64,000 nucleotides of DNA from positions 1,860,001-1,924,000 of the forward strand of contig CP126200.1 in the NCBI GenBank assembly GCA_030272155.1. Direction: 5' to 3'. This document shows, piece by piece, positions 51,466 through 63,111 of this stretch. Both the position numbers and the translations under genes were made by a program. The notes under the pieces are model-generated. The model did no database searches. It was not told where the DNA came from and was given only the letters and a program-made list of their open reading frames with translations. Position 1 is the first letter of the stretch, and every line of letters starts with the position of its first letter. Source of the DNA: Tetradesmus obliquus (Eukaryota > Chlorophyta > Chlorophyceae > Sphaeropleales > Scenedesmaceae).

Positions 51466-53479
51466 GTGCGTGAAAATAGTCTACGAGAATGTGACAGTAG
51501 GGACAGTGAACGGAAGTCAGCACAGCAGCGTCATACACAACCATCCAACACAGATCAATTGGACAAGACCGCCTCCAACCAAGTTTGGTGCGAAGAGTGC
51601 ATGGCTGCGCCAAAGGTCGTCTACAACCACATAATATGTATGAATAACTTACAGCGCACAATTCAGACGCGCTAGGCCCCCATGCCGACGCTGTCCACAA
51701 ACAAACAGGCGCGGCGTGGCCATGCATAGTGGCTGCTTTGGGGACATTTATTATGATCGCATTATAGTAATTGAGCAGCCTGCTTGACCTGAAGCTGCAG
51801 TTGTAGAGAGCAGCTCCCGACAGGGCCGCTAGCACAAGCTAGCCTATACACCCACCTGTTGCCACCTCTAAAACTCAATTGGTCAACTTCTTGTTACTTT
51901 AAAGCGTGCGCCGTGCCGAAACTCAAAAGTCTGCGCTTGCGTCTTGGCTCTGCCGTGCTCACGACGTCCACAAAGCAAAGAATCTGTATAGTGCGTATCG
52001 TGACAGTGCAAAGTATGGTGTGCGGGCGGCTGGGCTGCTCCTTGTAGCTGAGGTGCCCACCACAACAGACCCAGTCAGTCTCGGTGTTCTTGGCTGGGGT
52101 ATTCGTTGACATCAAGGGCCGCGTCGGCTCTGCCGCTGACGTGACCAACATGTATTCGAGCAGATCTACCTCCACTTTCGTGCAAGCGATGCATCGGAGC
52201 CGCATGTGCACACAGTGTCGAGGCGGAGAGCAATTGCTGTTCATGTTGACGAGATCAAGCTGTTTAGCCAATCACATATGTTTTAAACGATACTAAAGCA
52301 AACATTTACGATGTGTAGCAACATGGATCGTGACTTTTTCAATTGCAAGCGTTTCTAGCGGTTCGCCGGAGACTTCATGTGCGCGCAAACATCACACAAA
52401 GTACTGATGATACGATTCGTCATGTTGTTTGCTAGTACTGGCTGTCAAAGGTTGGCTGCTCTGGATATCTTGACTGGGACATGCGTAGCGACACCGAACG
52501 TCAACAGAAGGTTATCTGGACTTTGAGCGATGCATTGACCATCAAACGCACCAATAGTGACCACAGCGATATCTTGATACACGTCACATGCCGGCGGTAT
52601 GTGGCAGCAAACAAGCACACTGCAGGCTTCGTCAGCACAGGCAGCAGTGAAGCTTGCTGATGATGCCACGGTGAAATGTCATCATCCCGGCATGGAACGT
52701 CGCCGTAACATGCATTGTATAAGAATTCTGCTGAGTGCCTGAATGGCGGTGGAAAGCCCGTCTGCTGAAGGTGCTACAGTTGAAGGTCAAACCACTCACG
52801 AGCTTATCAGGCAAAGGTGCAGGGACTTCCTGCCAGGAAGACTAGCAGCAGCTGTTGCATAGGAGTTGACGGCTGATGCATTACTGCATGTATTATAGCA
52901 CGCATCCATTTGTGGATACCAATATCCAGTCAGGCGTTCATCATCGTCACCATGTTACCTGACATAGCTGCAGCTGACATCAAGACGCCAGCCGTAACAT
53001 GCATGTGCACTCACACCATCTGCGACACCTAGCCTGCGCACACACCACACGAAAGTGCACACTTTGCGACATCCAAGCTTTGCTGCTACTGTGCCTCACT
53101 GAAAAGCACCCATCATGGCTGCAAGGTGGTAGGGCTGAAGCTGCCGCTGCAAAAAATCAAAAAAATGACACAGCACGAGAGCTGTCACCGCAATCCACGC
53201 ACATGCATGCAGCCTGAATGTACTGGTCTAGACGCTGTGTATCCGCCCCAGCGCCATCCAAAAAGCAGCGACTCCACTAGCCAAGCCGCAGGACTCTAGC
53301 AAAGCCGCACTACATTTGCTCACCAACGCCCCACGGCTGCAGCTATCCCCGACCCTGCCACAAGCGCAGACACAAACATACTTGCCAGTCTGCATGTGAA
53401 GCACCAACAACCACTGTGCACATGTGGCCTCATCAACTGTAGCTAGCTGCTGCTGCTGCTGCTGCTGCTGCCTAGAAAC
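51466..53479. other. Intergenic between the GATA gene and TM9, lower GC
   Basis: Contains the GATA promoter side and the TM9 3' flank. The stretch 51.9-52.9 kb is less CAG-rich than its surroundings and carries two coding-like plus-strand patches: 51954-52045 (HDVHKAKNLYSAYRDSAKYG) and 52096-52212 (VFVDIKGRVGSAADVTNMYS). They could be remnants of an inserted element; no domain is recognisable. Confidence 0.4.
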
Positions 53480-54008
53480 TTAGTCGATCTTGATGGCTCC
53501 GTAGATCTTGCGTGTGAACCAGTAGCAGGCGTAGAAGCCGATGGTGCCGGTGAGGCAGAAGAAGCCGTATGAGATGGTGGCCATGTAGGTGAAGTACAGC
53601 AGCATGGGGATGAACTGCGGGGCACGGGAATCGCAGATGTGACAGCAGATGTTACAGCAGGCAGAAGAAGCCGTACGAGATGGTGGCCATGTAGGTGTAC
53701 AGCAGCATTGCGACGAACCGCGTACAAGCAAGCAGCGCAGGTGTAACAGCAGATGTTACAGCAGACAGAAGAAGGTGGTGGCAACGTAGGTCATATACAG
53801 CAGCACACATTTGGGTGGTCGCCCGCTTGCTTGCATGCAACCTCATCCGGTTACTGTTACTAGGTTGACACATGTGCCACCCGCGCACCTTGGTGATGTC
53901 CAGCTTGCTGTAGAAGTAGAAGGCGCTGTAGGCGAACAGGTACAGCGCAGAGGAGCCGCTGGTGAAGTAGGAGCGCCACCACCAGTTGTAGTCCTCACTG
54001 CAGGATAG

Positions 54009-54061
<53 letters not shown>

Positions 54062-57000
54062 AGCGTAAGACTGGATGTAATCGAAATAAACGAACATCAG
54101 GTGAAAGCAAGCTGCAAGTGCACCTGAAGGAACTGCCGGGGTGCTGTGTTAGCGTACGGCATTTATGCAGATGCCTGATGGGTAATAGGGAGCGAGTCAC
54201 ACACATTGCTGGTCTGCTTGCAAGCTGCAAATCTTGAGTAGCTTGCAGAGACAGCTGCAGGCATAGCTCGTCCATGGCAGGCAGGCTGAGCAGAGCACCC
54301 GCAGCACTCGCTAGAAGGTGCAGCAGCTGATCAAGCTTCACCCGCAAAGGCCGTCTGCAGCTGCAACTACTGCTTACTGAATCCTGTACAGCAGCCACAA
54401 CACCGCTGACGAGGCACAGCATCCATGCTAGTGCTGCTGCTGCTTGCAATGGTTTCTACCGTCTCTGCAAAGAACCTCTCGCCACGGCCGCAGCAGCCAC
54501 AACTACACCTGCACCTGCTTGCTCTGCACCCACTCCCACACCCGCACCCACCTGCACAGCTGGAAGTAGCACAGCACGATGGTAATCTCCGCGCAGGTGA
54601 GGCACAGGATGACAAACACCAGCGCCAGGAAGCCAAACAGGTAGTAGAACTGGTGCAGCCACACACTGGTCAGGATGAAGAACAGCTCGATGAACACCGC
54701 GCCAAACGGCAGCACGCCGCCCACCAGGCACGAAAACACGGGGTGCATGTACCACGGCTGCTCCGGGATCTGCCTGGGGATCTTGTTCGTCCTCACGGGG
54801 TCTTCAGCCGCCGGCTGCTTGAAGCCATAGTATGAGCCGACAAAGACAAGGGGCACAGACACGCCAAACCACAGGAAGCACAGCGCCACAAGCGTGCCAA
54901 AAGGCACAGCGCCCGAGGACTTCTGGCCCCAGATGACCAGGTCCAGCACAAAAAAGACGCCGAAGACGGTGCCGGGGAACAGCAGCGCGGTGCGCATCGT
55001 CATCTTCTTCCACTGGTCGCCGCGGAAGGTCTTGTACAGCCGCGCAGCGCTGCACAGCAAAGCAGTGGCACAGCAGAGCAGCCGACAGCATGTGATGAGT
55101 GAGTGCAGCAGCTGGGAGCGTGAGGTCTTATACCAGGCAGGTGGCAGGTCAGCGCAACAAAATTCATGGGAGGTCTTACACAGCCTCGCAACGCTGCAGC
55201 ATGGAGCGCAGAGCTGAGCGGGCGCAGCCACAGACAAACGTGCTGAGCGGTGTGTCGTAAACGCTCCGCCCACAGGAAAGCAGCTCAACCCACCAAACCA
55301 GCTGCGTTGCTAGCAGGCATGCTTGCTATCACCCAAAGCAACAACAGCCCCGCAGCCCACCTGTAGCCCGCCACCACGCCCATGCACACAAACATGAGCA
55401 CGCACGCACAGCCACCGCCCACTGAGCCCGCCACACCCCTTCAGCAACACGAACTTGATCACACACCCACAGCCACAGCCCACTAAGCCCACCACACCGC
55501 TTCAGTCGCAGCCCACCTGTAGCCCGCCACCACGCCCATGCACACAAACATGAGCACCATCGCCGTCATCAGCCCGCCGCGGTTGGAAGGTGACAGGAAG
55601 CCCAGCAGCGCGAAGAAGGTGGTCACCAGCAGCATGCCGAAGATCTGCACGCCCACGCCCACATACGTGGACAGCAGGCTGGCGTTTTCAGGGGGCCGGA
55701 ACACGTCGCCGTGCACCAGCTTCCAGCCAGTCTCTTCGGCAGCCTCCTCCTGAGCCTCCAGCGCATTGTACTTGGCAATATCCCTGCGGCAGCAGTGCAG
55801 CAAATTGTCACACATGCAAGCAGCGTTGCTGATCAAGACTGCGTGTTGCAGGTCAAGCCAAGCCAAAGACGCGGGTGATGTGGTGACGGCTTGCTAGTGT
55901 GCTGCAAAGCAGGATGTGCCAAAGGAGCGCCGACCCCCACTGGCCGACGTACCCACCAAACGAATCTCCTTTCGATGCCTGGCTTGCTTTTCAGCTGTTC
56001 AATGACCTCATCCTCGTACTCAACAGCCACATGCACTGTCTCAAGCATACACAGAAGCAAATGTGAACCTTGCATTTCCTTGCTCACGAAGTCGCACGAA
56101 CAGAGTTTCCGCCAACAACCGCGGCTCACCTGTACAGCGTGCGCACCATGATCATGGCCACCATGCCTGACAGGATCCAGGACAACAATCTGCACTATGT
56201 CAAGCAGATACAATGCAGGCGCCCAAACCCACTGGTATCTGCTCACCTGTACAACGTGCGCACCATAATCATGGCCACCATGCCCACCAGATGCCACACA
56301 ACAAACTCAGATGTCGAACAAACCCAGACGCCAACAAAACCCCTCGCTCCTGCGCACCTGTACAGCGTGCGCACCATGATCATGGCCACCATGCCGCTGA
56401 GGAACAGCACGATCATCACGCTGTTCACAATGCTGAACCAGTGAATCTGGTCGTCCGTCATCTGCAGGTACGTGTCCCAACGGGACGCCCAGCGGATCTC
56501 GCTTTGCTGCAGGGACGGGACAGCAGCCACATGCGGCGGAGTTCCAGTCAGCAACAAGGCAAGGCAAGAGTGGTGAACTGGTGCCAGCAGCTGCTGAACG
56601 AAGTGTATGCATGTGCAGTGCCGCTGATGCATATCTCGCCTTACTACTTGACCACCAGCAAAAAACGCAGAGCTGCACACGTAGCTTGGCATAACACACA
56701 GGCTCAGCTGTACAGAAATCAGAAGAAAAACTGCACAGAACTCACTGTGAACTTCACATCATAAGTGAAGATGACCTCAGCACCCGTCTCAACCGGCTGT
56801 GGCGGCTGCGTATGTGACACGGCAACCATGCGGTTGGGGTTGCAGGTCTTGAGCACGGGGGCCTTGGGGTCCCACGGCTTCTCGTACTGCAGGCAGCAGC
56901 AGCAGCAGCAGCAGCAACCTGTTAGTTGTGTTGCAGGTAATCAGCGCAGGTGGCTTGGGGTGCCATGGCTCTTCCAACTGCATGCTACAGAAGCCGGCAA

Positions 57001-59196
57001 CTGTCTCTCCAGTTCTAAGGACTGCTAGGCTGCTTAAATATTGCTGCCACAGCAAATGCTCTCACACAAACATGCGGCATGTTGATGTCAATAGGCTCCA
57101 TTTAAATAGGCCCCCACCTGGTGATTCACGCTGAAGGCCTCCACCTCGAACCCAACGATGCGGCTCAGGTCTGTCGCCGCGTCCCTGTTGTACAGGATGT
57201 TGAAGCGCAGGTGGTTGTGCAGGAAGAACTTGATGTCCTTCTGGCCCTCGATGGTGGCCTTGAAGCCCACGTAGAAGCCGCGCTCGTAGGCCTTGAGCTG
57301 GCGGCCCGACTCGTCCTTGAGGATCTTGACCATGGCCACGGGCAGATTGTCCAGGATCCTGCGATAACAAAAGGGATCCACACTCATCAACCAAATTGAA
57401 ACCGAGTGATGAACTTTATGTGGCCTTGGGCAGGTTGCGCAGCATCCTGCATGATCACCAAAAGACGCGGTAAAGGCAGTAATAAACCAAGCCACAAAGT
57501 CATGAAGCCGCGCTCGTAGGCCTTGAGCTGGCGGCCCGACTCGTCCTTGAGGATCTTGACCATGGCCACAGGCAGGTTGTCCAGGATCCTGCAAGATGTT
57601 GATAAACATTCAAACACATCAGCCACCTACAAGCCACATTAAGACATAGATGATACGAGCTGCACCGACACTGCACCGACAGGAGAGCTGCTGTCCTGCA
57701 TGTGCTGTGCAGGGGCAGGCGCCATTGAAAGTGCAGCGTGCTGCACGGCTGTGGGCATTCCTGCAAGTGCTGGCAGGTGTGCCTGCCTGCACAACTGCAT
57801 GACAGCCACAGCCTCCGGCGCACTGCGTACAGACATGCTACGCCTGCATGAACCGCCCAGTGCGCGCTTTGCTGCTCATTATCATGCCCAGTCTCCACAT
57901 GCCATGTTTTTGACCTTGCCGGTTGTTAGCCCTCGTGTCAAGAGCAGCTGTTGCAAAGGCAACGCATCTTACATGGCGGTAACTGCCTCGTCGCGTCCGT
58001 GCCAGATTGTGGCGGCCGCGCACCAACCCAACGTGCTGAACAGGTGCTTCTTACGTGCCAGCCAACAGCCGCCCCAACACCAACCCACATATCGGCCTTG
58101 CGGTCGTCTGCGCCACATCTTTGCCAGCGACTGCTACAGCTGTACAGCAGCCCACCTAACACGCACTGCAGACGCCCCAACATACCCACCAGCACAAACC
58201 CCACTCACATGTTGACCTTATAGTCATCATCCACCTTTGCAATGAACGCATCAGCCTGCGCCTCGCTCAAAGACTCAATCCTGCACAGCACCTTGCACTG
58301 CTCATCGACGCGCATGTGTATCTGGTACAGCGAGTTCTCTATCCTGTCGCCGCGCAGCACCTCGCCTGCAGAACAGATGCAGCAGAAGCGCAGGCAGCGT
58401 GGTGACAACAACAGCAGGGGACATTCATGCACCTGCGGTCAAGCGGCACGACGGCTGGCACATGAGCACGGCAGTGTTGACACAGCAGCTGCGAGCATGG
58501 CATGAACGTGTGCAGCAAGGTGCGCACTTTTGCGGCTGCATGCGTGCATGCATGCACATGCCAGCAGGGATCCTGGCTTAGGCGATGAAATGACATGGGG
58601 ATGCATGTGCAAGGGTACAGCGCTGCTGCATGAAGTGACAGACACACAGCCACGCACCCAGGTTCTCTGCAAACGGCACAATCTTCTCCGGCCGGCAGTA
58701 CGGCAGTGAGTAGTACTGGTAGGGCAGCTGCGTCCTGATGGATGAAAGCTGCAGCAAGTGACGGCATCAGCAGCAGCAGCAGCAGCAGCAGCAGCATCAT
58801 CAACAGGTTGCAACATCAATACATCAGCAACAGCAGCAGTAACAGAGGCCCAGAGCCTGCCAGCAGACAGCTGTTGCATGTGCTGTCCGCTGTACCGCGA
58901 CCCTTTCAGACTACTGGCAGTAAGTGATTGGCCTAGGCAGTCGGGACGCGGCCGCTGCACGTTTCTGGCAAAGCATGCTGCTGCTGCAGCGTGACCTGCG
59001 ACTGCTGGCAACAATCGCATGGTTCTTGTCCTCGGCACGCATGTATATGTGCTAGACTCACCTTGTTCACTTTCAGGTATATGGCATCGCCCTTTTTGAA
59101 GTCCTGTGGGGCCACTCCAGGCAGGTAGAAGCTCTGTGCTACCTGGGCACTGCAGCCCACCAGCAGCAGCAGAGCTAGTACTTGCTGCCACGCCAT
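53480..59196 (-). CDS. TM9SF: Transmembrane 9 superfamily (nonaspanin/EMP70) protein
   Basis: Ten exons (59062-59196, 58658-58748, 58209-58365, 57118-57358, 56746-56886, 56358-56506, 55517-55783, 54552-55049, 53889-53997, 53480-53614) give 640 aa, the normal family length. Residues 1-21 are a signal peptide ([20 protein letters not shown]), followed by [15 protein letters not shown] and the luminal domain with [15 protein letters not shown] and [15 protein letters not shown]. The first membrane helix is near residue 280, then a loop with [13 protein letters not shown], then eight more helices including [15 protein letters not shown] [19 protein letters not shown] and [20 protein letters not shown]. 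The C-terminus KIYGAIKID carries the K-x-D retention signal that binds COPI. TM9 proteins are Golgi/endosomal and help sort other membrane proteins. Five partial exon copies plus further ones lie in its introns. Confidence 0.96.
53661..53805 (-). repeat. Two upstream partial copies of the last TM9 exon
   Basis: Segments 53661-53716 and 53754-53805 repeat the 5' half of the exon 53480-53614. The first translates [18 protein letters not shown] against [20 protein letters not shown] in the intact exon; the second is more decayed. Both lie upstream in transcript order. Confidence 0.88.
54010..54056 (+). repeat. (CAG)n run in a TM9 intron
   Basis: About 15 CAG units near the acceptor side of the intron before exon 53889-53997, so CTG-rich on the transcript strand. 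Confidence 0.85.
55351..55400 (-). repeat. Downstream copy of the 3' end of TM9 exon 7 with its donor
   Basis: Repeats about 50 bp of 55507-55557 ([12 protein letters not shown] region and the GTGGGC donor), 156 bp away, inside the following intron. Confidence 0.88.
56125..56291 (-). repeat. Two downstream copies of the 3' end of TM9 exon 6 with donors
   Basis: Segments 56125-56172 and 56242-56291 repeat the last ~45 nt of exon 56358-56506 ([11 protein letters not shown]) and keep a GTGAGC-type donor. With the real exon this makes three donor-bearing copies at intervals of about 117 bp. Confidence 0.9.
57504..57594 (-). repeat. Upstream partial copy of TM9 exon 4 with acceptor
   Basis: Repeats the acceptor and first ~88 nt of exon 57118-57358 ([20 protein letters not shown] through ERGF) almost without change, then diverges into MTLWLG and non-coding sequence. 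The intact exon continues [13 protein letters not shown]. Confidence 0.92.
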
Positions 59197-59793
59197 GCTG
59201 ACGTGCCTGCAGCTACGATGCTAAACTTGCAGCGTTTATGCTGCTTATGACCTCCCTAGACGTCCGCAAAGGGCTGTCTGGGTGCTGCCAGAAGGTAGTT
59301 GTGTTGAGTGCTGCCCGCTGGCCACGGTCTGGCACCCTCAGTTATATCTAAATGTATATTTTCCGAGGTGGTTCAAATGTACAACAGCCGATCGAGGCAG
59401 CCAGAGGCCAACTGTGCTGCTGCAACGTCAAAGGAGCGGACCTGTGTCCCTGTCCAGAACAGCCCGGAGAGCTGCAGTAACGCCAATCAACCTATGTCGT
59501 TCATCACATGTTGAACTGCAGTCACTTCTTCCCCTCCCTCTGCAACTGGGGTGTCACAAACGATTCGTTCAAACTGATCCCTTGCACCGCGAAGCCTGCG
59601 GCTTGTACGCAGGCTTGTACATAGAGTTTCGTGTTGCTTCATCGCATTTGACAGTTGCATGACCTTCTGTGCCTGGACAGCAGCACAACTCCTCAGTACT
59701 ACAGTGGAGTCCACGTCCCCTGCACCCCCCTGCTGTTCTGCCTAAGCCGCACGCTCTGCACACAGCCCCAGGCCCTGCATCCGGGAAGGTGTC
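59197..59793. other. Shared divergent promoter region
   Basis: About 600 bp between the TM9 start (minus) and the next start (plus). A T-rich GTTATATCTAAATGTATATT stretch lies near 59340. No other feature recognised. Confidence 0.5.
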
Positions 59794-60789
59794 ATGGCTT
59801 CATCAGCACTGCCAGACCTCCAGCTGGGATCTGACCAGCTGCTAGATTTCCTCAAAGCAGAGCTGGCTACCATTGAAAGTGATTTAGGTGGCCCGGACGC
59901 TGAAGCCCGTGGCTTGCTTGACATGCTGCAGCGGCAGACACGCCTCATACAGCAGATGTCGGGGGACGGGGCTGGCGGCGCACCTGCTATGACAGATCTG
60001 GAGATCGCACAGCAGATTGACAGGTGTGCAGAGCTCAGGCTGACCAGTGTGTACCATGCAGCGTGATGCAGCTTGCTCACCGCTTGTGTTGGTCGCATGC
60101 CAGTTGCACATACTTGCAATAGCAAGAACTGCTGCATGGTATCTCCTGAGATAGCTCCTGGGTGAAGCAGCTGCATCTTGCAGGACAGTTTCCACATTGG
60201 GCTCACCTGGCAGCGCGGCGCACTTGGCAGAAGTTGCTGCTACACATGTGCTCTGAACTACACGTGAGCATCCGCATGTGCGATTCCGGCACCTCAACAT
60301 TTGAAGTCCTGTTTTCCTGCTGCTGACGTTGGCTGTTTGGTGCCCTGCAGCCTGGATGCCCAGCTGTCACAACTGGAGGCGTCGCTGTCTTCAGCAGACA
60401 AGCCTACCATGCAGCTGCTAGGCCAGAGCACAGACAGATGGCTTAACCTGGGTCACTCAGAACACCAAGCGGACAATGCTTGCGCGGAACAGCCCTGTTG
60501 CTCCCCCTCAGCAGCTGTAGAAGCGGCAGATGAGCAGTCCGGTGGCAGTAACAACACAGGCAGCAGCGGCGGCAGCCAGCAACAGGCAGGCCTGGGGGCT
60601 GAACAGCTGCCCACGGCTCATGGTGACAACATAGATCTAGGCAGAGGCGGCGGCGAAGCAGATGAACCAGCAGCAGCACCTGATGCCACGCAGCAAGCGA
60701 ATGGCAGCAGCACAGAAGCGGAGGTGGCTGTTGCGGCACGCGATGCAGCTGTTATAGACAGCAACAGTACCGCAGCGCAGCAACTGTAG
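59794..60789 (+). CDS. Unknown small acidic coiled-coil protein
   Basis: Two exons (59794-60023, 60351-60789) give 222 aa; the AG|C junction makes a Ser codon and keeps the frame. Residues 1-95 are probably helical: SDQLLDFLKAELATIESDL, ARGLLDMLQRQTRLIQQMS and SLDAQLSQLEASLSSADKPT show heptad spacing. The C-terminal 120 residues are disordered, rich in Ala, Gly, Ser, Gln and acidic residues. I do not recognise a family. The layout (short coiled coil plus disordered tail) would fit a subunit of a larger complex, but this is speculation. It shares a promoter region with the TM9 gene. Confidence 0.75.
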
Positions 60790-61982
60790 GCTGATGCACT
60801 GCAACATGTGTTGTGTCTGCCAGTAGTTCAGGTTTGGCCTGAGCAACTGAGATGTGGGGTCCTGTGTTCATGCTTGGCAGCAGCTTGCAAGCCATTTGCC
60901 AAACCGCGTGTGCTACATGGCTGAGCTGTGTGTCTGCAGGATTGGCTTGTGCGTGTGCAATAGCTGCAGAATGGTGTGTGCACGTGCATCATAAGGGGCT
61001 GTGGTTCTTCGTGCGTCCTGACCCCTGCCTTCATCTGTGTTTATCAGTCATGTCTTGTGTTTGCCATCCCCTTCAACTTGACTAGTTGATCTTATCACTG
61101 TGCTTGTTGGAGGACAATGTGCCGGCTGTTGCCGCGCCATTTGTCTCATGTTGCTTGGTAAGCTTGTCCGTATGCTGCATGTCATTCTTAGTCGATGTCG
61201 TCCTCTCAGTCTCAGTTGCAGCTGCCAAGCTGCATTGATAGCTGTCGCATGCCTTGCCGTGCGTGAGGCTGATAGGCGCGCTCTTTGTATATGCGGCCGC
61301 CAAAACGAAGTGCTGAGGAGCGTTCTCATCATGAAACTATGATAGTCCAGGCCATTCTGTAGCATCATCATCATCATCATGTTACCCTTCTGTAGCATTT
61401 TCAATGGTGCTGCCAAGGTATCTAGATACGCATCTTGTCAGCCAAATTCTCAGCCCCAGGTAACAAGCTGCACACTTCTACTTGTGTCATGGACATACTC
61501 TCACAACAGCTATCGAGACAACGCTGAGCAGGGTGAGCAGACCACCCTGCTCTTATCTTGAAATACCAATACCAAAGTATGGGACTGACCCACCTCAGGC
61601 ACAAGCCCAGCGAGCCGATCTACCGCTCATGAGGGTAAATATATTTGTCACACCATGGCCGTCGCTTGGCTTCAAACAAACCGCAATGTGTGACGGCCCC
61701 GCACAACAGCATTGAGCACAGTATGAAGTCAACCCTCTCAGGTTGGGCATGCCAGTTGGCAACCCGTGACAAAGCAGACAACAGCTGCAGGCCCTTGCAA
61801 CACTGCTGAAACTATTCTTGCATTGATGCAGCGCTCGTTGTGCACCTGAGACCCCACTCCTGCCACAGCCCGCCACCCAAACGATAGAGTGCCGGCAAGC
61901 TGCACTGCTGGAGATCTTTCGTCCAGCCTCTACTCCAGTTCAGCCTGATGTTCAGCATGCTTGGCTCGGCCGCCACAGGGCG
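60790..61982. other. Intergenic between convergent genes
   Basis: T/G-rich on the plus strand to about 61.5 kb, then A/C-rich toward the minus-strand stop at 61983. The inverted dispersed repeat (61562-61636) sits at the switch. A CATCATCATCATCAT run lies near 61363. No gene seen. Confidence 0.55.
61562..61636 (-). repeat. Dispersed repeat, copy B (inverted)
   Basis: Reverse-complement match to 11139-11214, including the CTCATGAGCGGTAGATCGGC core and the CCATACTTTGGTATTGGTAT end, with a few differences. Confidence 0.85.
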
Positions 61983-63071
61983 TCAGGCCCTCCAATTGCT
62001 GCTGTTTATGGCGCGCCCGATCTGCATCAGGATGCGCTTGCGCTGCGCCTCCGCGTCCTCCTTCTGCCGCTGCAGCTGGTCCAGCACCAGCGCCCGTGCC
62101 GCCCTGTAGTCCGCCTGCAGCTCGGCAAGGCTCTTGTTGCCAGGGCACGCGCCTGAGCGCAGCACCTATGTGTTTGTGGTCAGGTACAGGGAGCACAGCA
62201 GCAGTGCAGGGTAAGCGACTGTGTAATGCTGTGGTTCGCATGCACCTCGGCGAGGCGCTTGTTGCCGGGGCACGCGCCGGAGCGCAGCATGTGTCTGTTT
62301 ATACTTGCGCCTTGCTGCATCAGAATGAATTGTTACATTTGCAAACGGGGCTCGCCAACCCCAAACCCGAGCCCCAACAACAACACCACAGTATGTTTGT
62401 AGTAGGGTACAAGCAGCACAGCAGCAACACAGTGTGAATGGGGGTGTCAGGCAGTATGGTGTAGCAGTAGTGCCATAGAGGCACTGGGCTCATCTCTGGT
62501 GCATTACAGCAGCGATAGCGGCTGGTGCGCAGTGCGCACTGTCTGTGTTCAGCTGCAACCCCCACAGATCAACCTCATGATGCGGAAGTCAAAACTTGCA
62601 GCGGCGCTGCCCCTCAACCGCAAGCACTCAGGCGCAGCAGCAGCCTCACCTCTGCCAGGCACTTGCCAGCCTCCATGCCCTGGCCATACTTGCCAGTGCT
62701 CCAGCCCTGCTTGGCGCCGCCAGTCAGCGGCCCAGTGCCGTTGTAGTAGCTGGCTGCATTGCTGGCCAGCAGCTGCCCGGCTGCTGCTGTCATGCCGCCA
62801 GGCAGCCTGCCAGGCAGAGGCATGCTGGCTGCACCAGGGCTCAAGCTCCTGCGGCCTGCTGCAGCTGCTGCTGTTGCTGCTGTTTGCATGCCCTGCAAAC
62901 CCTGTATGCTGCTGCTCAAGCTGTCCAGGCCGCCAGTGTGTGGCCCGATTTGCTGGTTGCTGCAGCTGCTTGGTGAGTCTGCACCAGGGACCGGTGATGA
63001 ACACATTTGCAGTGCTGGCAGACCAGCAGCAAATTGGGGTGCTAGCTGTGTGGTGCCAGGAGCGTGCTGCA

Positions 63072-63111
<40 letters not shown>

